NCBI GenBank assembly: GCA_022616515.1
Contig: JAKEEQ010000183.1
Span: 1-39,180, forward strand
From: Chloroflexota bacterium
Lineage (GTDB): Bacteria; Chloroflexota; Anaerolineae; Aggregatilineales; J027
DNA: 39,180 nt
Reading direction: 5' to 3'
Shown here: piece after piece, positions 24,746-33,648 of the stretch
How the letters are laid out: every line of letters starts with the position of its first letter
How positions within the stretch are numbered: the first letter of the stretch is position 1
Notes under the pieces: model-generated
Databases searched by the model: none
Told to the model about the DNA's origin: nothing
The model's input: the letters and a program-made list of their open reading frames with translations, nothing else
Made by a program: the position numbers and the translations under genes

Positions 24746-25366
24746 TTATCGTTGATCCCGTTCCAGATTTCGCCTCATAATGGTCGCCATTTCTTGCGCA
24801 TCGGACGTATCGATGGCATCCAGATGCTCGATGACACTCAACTGGTCATCCACCGATTTATTCTGATTGAACTTCATCTTGCCTTCAATGCGCTCAATCT
24901 CGATCTCGATACCCACAATCGCCTGAAGCCGTGCCTCAATATACTCCTCAGCCTGTGCCGGGTCCCACTCGTGGTCATGAAAATCAATCAAATTTTGCAG
25001 CAGATGACGAAGTTCATCCGTCTCGTGAATGAGTTTTGGCTTGCCGTAAACATGCACCACCGCATAATTCCACGTCGGCACCGTTACCTGATTAGCATAC
25101 CAAGCCGGGGAGATGTAATCATGCACCCCCTGAAACACCACCAGCACGCTCGTCGAATCATCAAGCGCTTTCCAGTGCGGATTGGCCCGTGCAAAATGGG
25201 CAATCAGCGTCCCATATTGACCGCGCTCCCGGTCAAGCAAAAATGGCAGATGGGTTGCGACAGGTTCGCCGTCCACTGTACTGAACAGGATTCCAAAATT
25301 ATGCCGCTCTATCAGGTCGTGGATGGTGGGTAGGTCTTCTTCACGAAACGACTTGGGGATATACAT
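24746..25366 (-). CDS. paiB: PaiB-family FMN-binding-type protein
   Basis: The 206-residue product begins MYIPKSFREEDLPTIHDLIE and contains ATHLPFLLDRERGQYGTLIAHFARANPHW, VVFQGVHDYISPAWY and VPTWNYAVVHVYGKP. These are the hallmark motifs of the PaiB split-barrel family (Bacillus PaiB is linked to control of protease synthesis and sporulation genes). The C-terminal half has the usual GIEIEIERIEGKMKFNQNKS. GAGGTGGA directly precedes the ATG at 25366. It is divergent from the dipeptidase gene, and the space between contains a spaced inverted repeat. Whether it regulates or acts as a flavin enzyme is unsettled for the family. Confidence 0.93.
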   Translation of the reverse strand: MYIPKSFREEDLPTIHDLIERHNFGILFSTVDGEPVATHLPFLLDRERGQYGTLIAHFARANPHWKALDDSTSVLVVFQGVHDYISPAWYANQVTVPTWNYAVVHVYGKPKLIHETDELRHLLQNLIDFHDHEWDPAQAEEYIEARLQAIVGIEIEIERIEGKMKFNQNKSVDDQLSVIEHLDAIDTSDAQEMATIMRRNLERDQR

Positions 25367-25403
25367 TCCACCTCACGGGCATTCTTCAACAGACACTGAA
25401 ACC

Positions 25404-25459
25404 AATTCTCATATATTCCCGCCATTTCATCAAGAAGATTCCTATTCAACATGAGAATT
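25404..25459. promoter_or_regulatory. Spaced inverted repeat, possible operator
   Basis: AATTCTCAT (25404-25412) and ATGAGAATT (25451-25459) are perfect 9-base inverted copies, 38 bases apart, between the divergent paiB and dipeptidase genes. Extended by two bases, CCAATTCTCAT and the complement CAAATTCTCAT share 10 of 11 positions. This suggests two binding sites for one regulator. Confidence 0.45.
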
Positions 25460-25511
25460 TGTTAAACTTGGCCTCAACTTATCCGATTTCACTTCAGAAG
25501 AACAAACTCCA

Positions 25512-26585
25512 ATGATTATAGTGGATGCCCATCAAGATATTGCCAGCAACTGGCTCGAAGAACGCCGCGATTATCGCAACCCGGCTCTCAAAACACGGCA
25601 CATGGAAGACAACTCAAACGCAGCCCTCGAACTGCGCGGTTACGCCTCCAACGGCCTGCCCGATGCGCTGATTGGCAGAATTGGGGTAGTGTTTGGCACG
25701 ATTTTCGCCTGCCCGGCAGGAACCGCCTTCGCCCATCCCAACAACGCCTATCGCGATGGAGCGGAAGCCTTCCAACTTGGCATGACCATGCTGGATTATT
25801 ATCACCGCCTCAACGATGAAGACGACCGTATCATTCTGCTGCGTGAGCAAAAAGATTTAGACGAAACGCTTGCCACATGGGCAGATGGCAAAACCGTTGG
25901 CGACCACAAAGTGGGTATCTTGATTTCAATGGAAGGGGCTGAACCCATTCGCGAACCCCGTGAAATCGAATTGTGGTATGAGCGTGGTCTGCGGGCTATC
26001 GGACCTGCCTGGGATGAAACCCGCTACTCTGGATCAGCTTATACTCCCGGCCCCTTGACTGATCTGGGTCGCGAACTGCTCGACGTGATGGCAAGCTACC
26101 AGATGCTGCTTGACCTGTCGCATATGTCGGAAAAAGCCTCGCTCGAAGCATTGGACCGCTACGCAGGACCTCTCATCGCCAGCCACAGCAACCCCCGCCG
26201 CTTTATCGACCGCGAACGCATGCTCAGCGATGAACAAATTATGCTGCTGGCCGAACGCGATGGTGTAGTTGGGGCTGTATTATTTAACCTCTTTATCAAA
26301 AAAGGCTGGACACGCAACGACCGCAAAACCGATGTCACGCTGGCCGATTATATTGCCATTATTGATTATATATGCCAACTAACAGGAGATTCGCGCCATG
26401 TGGGGATTGGCAGCGATATAGATGGCGGCTTCGGCACTGAAGCCATGCCCGCCGAAATTGATACCACTTCTGATTTCGTGAAAATTGCGGTCGCCCTTCA
26501 CGAACGTGGTTACGGCGAAGACGATGTGCAGCGCATTATGGGGGGCAATTTCCTGCGCAAAGTCCGCGAGGTGCTGCCCACATAA
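25512..26585 (+). CDS. Membrane-dipeptidase-like protein (peptidase M19)
   Basis: This 357-residue TIM-barrel metallopeptidase is of the renal dipeptidase family. Zinc ligands are visible in order: IVDAHQDI (His and Asp), ISMEGAEPI (bridging Glu), LDLSHMSE (His), LIASHSNPR (His), and IGSDIDGGFG (catalytic-site Asp). There is no signal peptide, so it is probably cytosolic despite the family name. It would split dipeptides or related amides. The ATG at 25512 has only a weak AGAAG site. It is divergent from paiB, and its stop lies against the terminator of the convergent BON gene. Confidence 0.93.
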   Translation: MIIVDAHQDIASNWLEERRDYRNPALKTRHMEDNSNAALELRGYASNGLPDALIGRIGVVFGTIFACPAGTAFAHPNNAYRDGAEAFQLGMTMLDYYHRLNDEDDRIILLREQKDLDETLATWADGKTVGDHKVGILISMEGAEPIREPREIELWYERGLRAIGPAWDETRYSGSAYTPGPLTDLGRELLDVMASYQMLLDLSHMSEKASLEALDRYAGPLIASHSNPRRFIDRERMLSDEQIMLLAERDGVVGAVLFNLFIKKGWTRNDRKTDVTLADYIAIIDYICQLTGDSRHVGIGSDIDGGFGTEAMPAEIDTTSDFVKIAVALHERGYGEDDVQRIMGGNFLRKVREVLPT

Positions 26586-26609
26586 AAAAAACAGGAGCAA
26601 GGCTCCTGT
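26584..26609 (-). terminator. Rho-independent terminator of the BON-domain gene
   Basis: On the minus strand ACAGGAGC-CTT-GCTCCTGT (8-bp perfect stem, 3-base loop) is followed by a run of eight T. The T run overlaps the stop codon of the convergent dipeptidase gene. Confidence 0.9.
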
Positions 26610-26613
26610 CCAT

Positions 26614-26838
26614 TTACACTTCGGCGACGTTCGGGTTGACGACGAGATCGCTGTATACTCGCAACTTGGGATGAACTGATTCAGCCGTGGCAACTGCTTC
26701 GTAAATCAGATCTTCGTTACCAACTTCACCGGCCAGTATCACCACTCTACCCTGCACAATGATGTCGATGGCCTGATTTGCGGTGAACGTATTGCGCTGG
26801 AGTGCTCTAGTGACAGCCCGCTTGATGCGCTCTTCCAT
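26614..26838 (-). CDS. Small BON-domain protein
   Basis: This is a single BON module of about 74 residues: IKRAVTRALQRN, ANQAIDIIVQGRVVILAGEVGNEDLIYEAVATAESV, LRVYSDLVV. BON domains bind phospholipid membranes or other hydrophobic ligands, often in stress proteins. No signal peptide is present. I choose the ATG at 26838 because the predicted promoter would leave only about 8 leader bases for the alternative ATG at 26880 (88 residues, histidine-rich start MHVHNN). Single-gene unit with its own promoter and terminator. Confidence 0.78.
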   Translation of the reverse strand: MEERIKRAVTRALQRNTFTANQAIDIIVQGRVVILAGEVGNEDLIYEAVATAESVHPKLRVYSDLVVNPNVAEV

Positions 26839-26894
26839 GATTCCCTGACTCTCTGATTCGGTGTTGTTATGCACATGCACGATAAAATTGCTTG

Positions 26895-26923
26895 ATTGTT
26901 GCGACCCATGTCGAATTTGTCAA
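26895..26923 (-). promoter_or_regulatory. Promoter of the BON-domain gene
   Basis: A perfect TTGACA (26918-26923), 17-base spacer and AACAAT (26895-26900) on the minus strand, giving a start near 26888. Confidence 0.55.
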
Positions 26924-27079
26924 GCAACTTTAAGTAGTCTTATGTTTTTTTTATAAAACTTGAAGTTTGGAATGTCATGATTCTTGCATTAATTTTGCCT
27001 GAATCCTGAAAAATTTAGAACCTATGTGCTTACAAGTTTGTTATATGGGTAGTAGCAGAGGATCACAGGAATACAATTC

Positions 27080-30000
27080 ATGCTTGTTCAGGGACGATAC
27101 ACTATCATTGATGAAATTGGCGTCGGCGGAATGGGCACAGTTTATCGGGCAACTGACACGGAAACCTCATCGACCGTTGCCATTAAGCGGCTCAAAACGG
27201 ATTCTCTCAATAGTGCACCGGATGTCATAGAACGCTTCGTGCGAGAAGGCGAGGCACTGCGCCGTCTCAACCATCCTGGTATTGCCGGGGTTATCGATAC
27301 ATTCAGGGACAATGATACCCACTATATAGTGATGCAGTATCAAAGCGGCGGCGATCTAAGCGCGTGGCTTAAGGAGCATGGGCGGCTGCCAATCAAGCGT
27401 ACGGTGGAGATTGCCCTTGATCTTGCCGATGCGCTGACACGCGCCCACCGGCTGGGCATCATTCACCGTGACATCAAGCCATCCAATGTACTGCTGGCCG
27501 ACGATGGCTCCCCCCGTCTGTCTGACTTTGGCGTTGCCCATCTGGGCGGTGAAAGCGTTACGGAAAGCGGCGTGATGGTCGGGACGTTGGATTACATTGC
27601 GCCCGAAATCCTCAATGGCGAGGAATCCTGTGTCAAGACCGACATATGGTCTTTTGGTGCTTTGATGTTCGAAATGCTGACCGGAGAGCGCCCTTTCCAG
27701 TCTAGCACCCATGCCGGGACGATGATGAATATCCTCAAGATGCCCGTACCAGATCTTGAGAAACTGGTTCCCGATGCACCTGTTGCGCTGCTGGACCTCA
27801 TCTATCGTATGCTGCAAAAAGACCCGGTGGCCCGTATCCCAAGTATGCGTTTGATTGGAGCGGAGCTGGAATCCATCCTCAACGGGACCGGATCACGCAA
27901 ACTGCCCCACGCAACGGGTTACTATGATGAACCAGAGACCATCCAACTTTACCGCAGCCGATTCGCGACACCCACTCCCGGCAGCCAATCGCGTCTGCAC
28001 AATCTTCCCGCCAATCTGACACCGTTTGTAGGCCGCGAGGTTGAGCTGCGTGACCTCAACCACCTCATCGCCGATCCCCGATCACGCCTCATCACCATTC
28101 TGGCACACGGCGGGATGGGCAAAACTCGTCTGGCTCTGGAAGTGGCATCGACCCAACTCGATAACTTTCATGATGGCGTCTACTTCGTGGGGCTGACCGC
28201 CCTCGAATCCGCCGAAAACATCGTTCCCACCATCGCTGAGGCCATTGGCTTCAAATTCTTTGGCGGCGGGGATGAAAAACAGCAACTACTGGATTACCTG
28301 CGTTACCGCCAGATGCTGCTGGTAATGGATAACTTTGAACATCTACTTGACGGAGTCACAATCGTCAATGACATCCTGAATGCCGCGCCTGATGTGATCA
28401 TTCTGGCGACATCCCGTGAACAACTCGCTCTCCGCGAAGAAACCCGCTTTCGCATCAGCGGCATGGACTTCCCGGATTGGGAAACGCCGGAAGATGCCCT
28501 TGAATACAGCGCCGTCAAATTATTTGTGCAGAGTGCCCGCCGCGTCCGCCCCGACTTTGAACTGCAAACCGCCGACCTCCATTTCGTAGCGCGAATCTGC
28601 CGACTGGTACAGGGTATGCCGCTGGCAATCGTGTTAGCGGCGGCATGGATTGCAATGCTGTCTCTGGAAGAAATCGCGGCTGAAATTAGCGACAATATGG
28701 ACTTTCTGGAAAGTCATGAGCGCGACATGCCAGATCGTCACCGCAGTGTTCGCGCCGTCTTTGAAACATCATGGCAGCGGCTCTCTGAAGAAGAAAATTG
28801 TATTTTCCGCAGACTTGCCGTTTTCAAAGGCAAGTTTTCGCGGCGGGCCGGGCAGCACGTTACCGGCGCAACCCTGCGCACACTGACCGATCTTGCCAAC
28901 AAGTCCTTGATAGTGCGCAACCCGGTCACCGGGTACTATGGCGTCCATGAACTGCTGCGCCAGTATGCCGGGGAAGAGTTGGCGGCTGCCGACGACAACG
29001 CCACCATCCGCGAGAAGCATAGCCGTTATTACCTCCAGGCACTGCGGGACCGCCAGACCGATGTCATCACCAGTGAACAGATAAATGCGTTCAAAGAGAT
29101 AGAAGAAGACTTTGAAAATGTTCGCGCCGCGTGGGAATGGGCTGCTGACCAGCATCGGGTGGACTTACTCTCCCTTGCCCATATCACGCTGGTGCGCTTC
29201 CTCAATACCCATAACCGCAATCAGGAATTGACCGAGTTATTCTCCAGAATTCATCTTATCCCCGCCGACCAGTTTTCCAGCGAAGCATTAAGTCAGTGGG
29301 TTGAATTGAAGGCATTCGCCAATCCTACCTTGCCAGATATTCACCAATCCATTGACGCTCAGCTTGAACTGCTTCCCTTAGCGGAAAAAGTTGGCAACAT
29401 CGTGGCGCAGGGTTTTATCCACTTTAATGCGGGTATCACGATGGCGAACGTTCAATCAAGATTTGAAGAGGGCTTCAAACACCTGCAAAAGGCGATTGAA
29501 ATACAATCAGGGCCTGCCACGCGCTGGGGTCAGGCGTGGTCGATGACAATGCTGGCCTGGGTCAAGTCTCTCTATCTGGACGAAGTGGATGAAGCAATTC
29601 GGCTCGACAAAGCGGCCCTTGCCACCTTCGAAGATTTAGGGGATAAGTTCAGTACCGTGCGGCCTCTGGTGGGTCTGGGTTATCATTTCACTCGCAAGGA
29701 CGACCTTGAAACCAGCCTGTCCTATTACCAGCGCAGCCTGCAACTTAACGAAGAACTTGGCTCCAAAGGCGGTCAAGCAGTTGTCCTCAACAATATGGGC
29801 CTGATTTATCTATGGCGCGGTGATCCCGCCACCGGGCGCGACATGTTTGAAGAAAGTCTCGAACTGGCTCTGGAATTGGGCAATAATGCGCTTCCCCAGA
29901 AAAACAATCTCGGCTTTGCCTACCATTTACTGGGAGACAATATCGAAGCCCGCCGCTACTTCTCTGCCGTTCTGGAACTATTTAAACCGGAAGATTTTGC

Positions 30001-30274
30001 CATCAACCCTATTGTTCCTGAAATTCTGTCCGGTTTCGCAATGGTTCATGCTTCCGAAAACGAACCCGAACGGGCGGTCGAACTCCTGTCGATTGCCATC
30101 CCGCACCCTGCCATGAACGCCTCCGGTGATGTCGAAGATGCCGCCGTTGGCCTTTTCGAGAAATTGGAACAGGAACTGCCGCCGGACGTTTTCGCCGCTG
30201 CCCGCGATAGGGGCCTCCAACAGGGCGAAAATCTCATACAGGTCTATAGAGACTTGATGGAGTATGTTGGCTAG
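27080..30274 (+). CDS. Ser/Thr kinase - STAND (NB-ARC-like) ATPase - TPR fusion protein
   Basis: This 1064-residue signalling protein has an N-terminal Hanks-type kinase (1-270) with the glycine loop IGVGGMGTVY, VAIK (K36), HRDIKPSNVLL (D131), DFG (D149) and APEIL. A short linker leads to a STAND NTPase starting TPFVGREVEL, with Walker A LAHGGMGKTRLAL (K348), Walker B LLVMDNFEHL, sensor ILATSREQL and GMPLAIVLAAAWI. The C-terminal third (about 650-1060) is TPR-like (LNNMGLIYLWRGDPATGRDMFEESL). No membrane helix or HTH domain is seen. STAND proteins switch on by ligand-driven oligomerisation; here that could gate or be gated by the kinase. AGGA lies 11 bases before the ATG. It stands alone and is followed by a palindromic repeat. 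Confidence 0.93.
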   Translation: MLVQGRYTIIDEIGVGGMGTVYRATDTETSSTVAIKRLKTDSLNSAPDVIERFVREGEALRRLNHPGIAGVIDTFRDNDTHYIVMQYQSGGDLSAWLKEHGRLPIKRTVEIALDLADALTRAHRLGIIHRDIKPSNVLLADDGSPRLSDFGVAHLGGESVTESGVMVGTLDYIAPEILNGEESCVKTDIWSFGALMFEMLTGERPFQSSTHAGTMMNILKMPVPDLEKLVPDAPVALLDLIYRMLQKDPVARIPSMRLIGAELESILNGTGSRKLPHATGYYDEPETIQLYRSRFATPTPGSQSRLHNLPANLTPFVGREVELRDLNHLIADPRSRLITILAHGGMGKTRLALEVASTQLDNFHDGVYFVGLTALESAENIVPTIAEAIGFKFFGGGDEKQQLLDYLRYRQMLLVMDNFEHLLDGVTIVNDILNAAPDVIILATSREQLALREETRFRISGMDFPDWETPEDALEYSAVKLFVQSARRVRPDFELQTADLHFVARICRLVQGMPLAIVLAAAWIAMLSLEEIAAEISDNMDFLESHERDMPDRHRSVRAVFETSWQRLSEEENCIFRRLAVFKGKFSRRAGQHVTGATLRTLTDLANKSLIVRNPVTGYYGVHELLRQYAGEELAAADDNATIREKHSRYYLQALRDRQTDVITSEQINAFKEIEEDFENVRAAWEWAADQHRVDLLSLAHITLVRFLNTHNRNQELTELFSRIHLIPADQFSSEALSQWVELKAFANPTLPDIHQSIDAQLELLPLAEKVGNIVAQGFIHFNAGITMANVQSRFEEGFKHLQKAIEIQSGPATRWGQAWSMTMLAWVKSLYLDEVDEAIRLDKAALATFEDLGDKFSTVRPLVGLGYHFTRKDDLETSLSYYQRSLQLNEELGSKGGQAVVLNNMGLIYLWRGDPATGRDMFEESLELALELGNNALPQKNNLGFAYHLLGDNIEARRYFSAVLELFKPEDFAINPIVPEILSGFAMVHASENEPERAVELLSIAIPHPAMNASGDVEDAAVGLFEKLEQELPPDVFAAARDRGLQQGENLIQVYRDLMEYVG

Positions 30275-30279
30275 CTGGC

Positions 30280-30344
30280 GGACGGGATGTATCCCGTCCC
30301 TACGATCACCAACGAGTCCTGTAGGGACGCCATACATGGCGTCC
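30280..30344. repeat. Paired palindromic intergenic repeat, copy 2
   Basis: GGACGGGAT-GT-ATCCCGTCC (30280-30299), then CTAC, about 17 bases, GTAG, then GGACGCCAT-AC-ATGGCGTCC (30325-30344). The second palindrome is the same as at 15886-15905 except for the two central bases. It begins a few bases after the kinase-STAND stop codon and may also act in transcript end formation. Confidence 0.85.
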
Positions 30345-30454
30345 GTTGTCTTATTAAAGGGGACCGCCATAGCAAAACACGAGTGGCTTATTTGGTAGGG
30401 AGAAAAAACGCAGGAAGGTAGGGCAATCAGCTTTTTAAACAATCCGCCCGCGAA

Positions 30455-31207
30455 TTAGGTAGGGTTGGAGTGGGTGAAGCGATAGCGCACCACTCTTGAG
30501 AGGAACTGTGGCAGGCCCACAAGGTAGCGATACCACAGACGGCGTGGCTCGATAATTAACCGCGCCAGCCATTCGAGGCCGTTATCCGTCATCCACTTCG
30601 GGCCACGCGCCAGCGTCCCGGCAATGTAATCAATGCCTGCGCCAGTCGCCATAACAATGCTCGCGTTAACCCGGTCAGAGTTCTCGGTAATCCATTTCTC
30701 TTGCGCGGTGGTGCCAAAGCCAACAATCAGAATATCAGGATTTGCTGCATTAACTTTTTCAACAACCTCATCCGAGGCAGGCCCTTCTTTTTCAAAATAA
30801 CCGTGATGATAACCGGCAATTTTTACACCGGGGAATTTGGCGTAATATTTTTCGGAGGCGGTTTTGGCGATGCCTTCCCGTGCCCCCAGCCAGTAGACGC
30901 TGTAGCCTTTTTCTGACCAGTGCTGCCCGACCGTCATCAGCCAATCCGGTGCGGTAAAGCGTTGCGGCACTGGTTCGCCTAAAATCCATGACGCAACCAG
31001 TGCGCCAAAACCATCACAATAAGTAATGTGGGCAGTGTTCAGATAGCGGCGCAGATTTGCGTCGTCCCATGCCATATTCAGGATATGCGCGTTGGCATAT
31101 AGGATGCGAATCTTATCTTTTTCTTGAATCGACAGGTCAATTTTCTCTACCAGTTCGGGCAAACGAATGGCGGCAAGATGGACACCCATGATGTCGCAGG
31201 TCTTCAT
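30455..31207 (-). CDS. WecG/TagA/CpsF-family glycosyltransferase (GT26)
   Basis: This 250-residue enzyme has YANAHILNMAWDD, YCDGFGALVASWILGEPVPQRFTAPDW, YWLGAREGIA, DILIVGFGTTAQEKWI and GAGIDYIAGTLARGPKWMTDNGLEWLARL, all diagnostic of GT26. Members add ManNAc-type or other sugars to a lipid-linked acceptor early in surface glycan assembly. The final PRRLWYRYLVGLPQFLSRVVRYR is the basic membrane-contact tail of the family. The ATG at 31207 overlaps the flippase stop (TGATG), so both are coupled. Confidence 0.94.
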   Translation of the reverse strand: MKTCDIMGVHLAAIRLPELVEKIDLSIQEKDKIRILYANAHILNMAWDDANLRRYLNTAHITYCDGFGALVASWILGEPVPQRFTAPDWLMTVGQHWSEKGYSVYWLGAREGIAKTASEKYYAKFPGVKIAGYHHGYFEKEGPASDEVVEKVNAANPDILIVGFGTTAQEKWITENSDRVNASIVMATGAGIDYIAGTLARGPKWMTDNGLEWLARLIIEPRRLWYRYLVGLPQFLSRVVRYRFTHSNPT

Positions 31208-32556
31208 CAGTCGCTTTCCGCCCTTCTTTGCAAAACCTGAGTAAAAGTTGGCAGCGAGTTTAAGCCAAGGCGTTTCTTCAAATAATAATACGCCAGCCAG
31301 TTTTGAGCTACCGATGCCAGTACCAGTGCAATTGCCGCGCCCTCAATCCCCCACAATGGAATGAGCATGACATGCAAAACCACCGCCAGTATGGTACCGC
31401 CCACATGGATTTTAAAGTTCAATCCCTGGTGCCCCGTTAAATCAAGTGTCAGAGGGGCAGGTCCGGTAAAACCATGTGTGATTTGCGCAAGCAGCAACAC
31501 GATTAAAACAAATTGTCCTTCCAGATACTCCTCACCAAACATTCCCAGCAAGAATGGTGAGAAAATAACTAAAACCACAGACACCCCGACTGACGAGAAA
31601 AACGACCAGTCAGCAATCATCGATATATATTTGTTGAGTGTCTCATTGTCACCCTTTTCATGAAGGGGTGCAATGAGGGGTGCAAAAACAAAAACTGCTG
31701 CCCTCTGAAAGAATACCGCAAAACTCGATATTCGTTCACTTACCGCGTAGATCGCAATCGCACTCGGGTTGATCATGAAACCTATGATAATTGTAGAGAT
31801 GCGTTGAAAGAATACCTGATTTACTCGCATCCCCATCAGCGGGAATGAATACATTAACCATGTTTTGGGCTGGTAGATGTTTTTCCTGACCTGAAGTTTA
31901 TCACGAAAATAAGTGATAATCTGTACCACAAAAATGAGCATCACCATCCCGACACCAACGGTGTACGCAGATATTCCGAGCATACGATCTGGTATCCCGG
32001 AAAAACGCAGCAGTACAATGGCAGACAGTATTCCGAAGATGGGCTTCAAGATAAGCTCTGGAAAAAAGGCAAGCACCACATTTCCAAAACCGCGTGAAAT
32101 ATTGAGGACCAAAAACTGTAGCGCGAAAACAGGTGTGAACATAAACGCCGGGGCCAGGTTGCGATAGTCGTTTAATTGAGGCGCTATCGAAAATACACCA
32201 GCGGCGATCAGACCAATGATTGTGCCGGTCAGCGTAACAACAACCGCTGACCAGACCAAAAAACCTCTGGTCAGGCTGTGCTGACTATTTTCCTCATATG
32301 TCGGCAAAAAACGCAGGGAACTTTGCGAAAACCCGAGTTCAGAAATCGCCCCGAATATTTGTAGCCAGCTAAGCAAAAAAATGAACTGTCCAAATGCAAT
32401 CGTTCCGAACCAGCGTTCATATATCAAGTTGAGCAGGTACAACAATCCAGATCCAACAACCTGTAATACAAAAACCAGACCGGTCCCCCGTAACAACGCA
32501 AGTTGTGTGTCGGGCGAGTTTTTCAGTTGTCTCACTAAACCTTGAATGGATTGCAT
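31207..32556 (-). CDS. Wzx-type polysaccharide flippase (MOP superfamily)
   Basis: This 449-residue integral membrane protein has about 12-14 helices over the whole length. The N-terminal LLRGTGLVFVLQVVGSGLLYLLNLIYERWFG and GFSQSSLRFLPTYEE are typical of polysaccharide biosynthesis/Wzx members, as is AIAIYAVSERISSFAVFFQRAAVFVFAPLIAP. It would flip lipid-linked glycan units across the inner membrane. An AGGAG site precedes the ATG at 32556. It is first of a two-gene coupled unit with the GT26 gene and divergent from the sulfotransferase. MATE or lipid II flippases are alternatives but the context favours Wzx. Confidence 0.92.
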   Translation of the reverse strand: MQSIQGLVRQLKNSPDTQLALLRGTGLVFVLQVVGSGLLYLLNLIYERWFGTIAFGQFIFLLSWLQIFGAISELGFSQSSLRFLPTYEENSQHSLTRGFLVWSAVVVTLTGTIIGLIAAGVFSIAPQLNDYRNLAPAFMFTPVFALQFLVLNISRGFGNVVLAFFPELILKPIFGILSAIVLLRFSGIPDRMLGISAYTVGVGMVMLIFVVQIITYFRDKLQVRKNIYQPKTWLMYSFPLMGMRVNQVFFQRISTIIIGFMINPSAIAIYAVSERISSFAVFFQRAAVFVFAPLIAPLHEKGDNETLNKYISMIADWSFFSSVGVSVVLVIFSPFLLGMFGEEYLEGQFVLIVLLLAQITHGFTGPAPLTLDLTGHQGLNFKIHVGGTILAVVLHVMLIPLWGIEGAAIALVLASVAQNWLAYYYLKKRLGLNSLPTFTQVLQRRAESD

Positions 32557-32703
32557 AATCTCCTGCTCTTTGTTACGCGGGCAAGCATATATGAGAACCT
32601 ATGAGAGCGCAATTGGCATCATAAAGAATATTGACTTTTAAACTGTCTCCATGAAAGATACTCACCTGACTCCTTATGCACACCGGGTGTAGTGCGTGAT
32701 TTT

Positions 32704-33621
32704 ATGGAAAAAATAAAGGTTGTTTATATTGCGGGGTATGGTCGTAGTGGCAGCACACTGCTGGAACGAATATTAGCGCAGTTAGATATGTTTGTTTCAG
32801 TGGGAGAACTACGCCACATGTGGCAGCGCTCCGTAGTGGAGAACCAGTTATGTGGCTGTAATCGCCCGTTTGGCGAGTGCCCGTTCTGGCAGCCTATCAT
32901 GAAAGAGGTGTTTACCACGAGTGCGCCTTATTCCATTGAAGATATCCTTTCCCTGAAACACCAGACAGATCGTATTCGTTTCATTCCCAAAATGTTATTT
33001 CCCCGGAAATCATGTTCGACAAAAACGTACCTGAATATTTTACGGACTCTGTATCGTGTCATTCACGAACACTCTGGCGGCAGAGTGATTCTTGAGTCGT
33101 CAAAAGACATCTCAACCCTTTATTTGCTCAGTCAAATAGAAGAAATCGACCTGTATGTGATTCATCTGGTCAGGGACAGTCGCGCCGTAGCATATTCCTG
33201 GCAGCGCAAGAAATTGCGTCCAGAAATCACGACTCAGAAGACGTACATGCCCACTATCAGCCCCGGCACTGTTGCCATTGAATGGCTTGCCCGCAATTTT
33301 CTGGTGGAAATGGCTCGCCCACTTGTAAAAGGCTACCGGCTCATCCGGTACGAAGATCTAGTAACCAATCCTGAAAGTGTAATCGAGGATATATTCGACA
33401 TGTTGAATGAAACCTCCGCTAACCTCAGTTTTATCACCGCATCCGGTATTCAGTTGGATAAAGTCAGTCATAGCGTTGCCGGAAATCCAATGCGTTTCCA
33501 GCAGGGACACATTCAGGTCAAAGCCGATGAAGAATGGCGTGACAGCATGCAGCGCAAACAAAAATGGTTCATTTCTTTCGTGTCACTGTTGGGTCTCATT
33601 CGATATGGTTACTTGAGCTAA
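32704..33621 (+). CDS. Sulfotransferase family protein
   Basis: This 305-residue PAPS-dependent sulfotransferase-like protein has the 5'-phosphosulfate loop YIAGYGRSGSTLLERIL at its N-terminus and the 3'-phosphate motif VIHLVRDSRAVAYSW. The region RLIRYEDLVTNPESVIEDIF, also typical of these enzymes, is present. A cysteine cluster (LCGCNRPFGECPFW) resembles those of other bacterial surface-glycan sulfotransferases. It is probably cytosolic. I place the start at ATG 32704; a GTG at 32692 in frame adds MRDF. In this locus it may sulfate the polysaccharide or its lipid carrier, which is inference. Confidence 0.88.
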   Translation: MEKIKVVYIAGYGRSGSTLLERILAQLDMFVSVGELRHMWQRSVVENQLCGCNRPFGECPFWQPIMKEVFTTSAPYSIEDILSLKHQTDRIRFIPKMLFPRKSCSTKTYLNILRTLYRVIHEHSGGRVILESSKDISTLYLLSQIEEIDLYVIHLVRDSRAVAYSWQRKKLRPEITTQKTYMPTISPGTVAIEWLARNFLVEMARPLVKGYRLIRYEDLVTNPESVIEDIFDMLNETSANLSFITASGIQLDKVSHSVAGNPMRFQQGHIQVKADEEWRDSMQRKQKWFISFVSLLGLIRYGYLS

Positions 33622-33648
33622 CAACATAAACGACATTGCGCTTCAATG

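Noticed and set aside
24719-25333. 204-codon open frame antisense to paiB
   Set aside because: paiB on the other strand has diagnostic motifs along its full length; the antisense frame has none.
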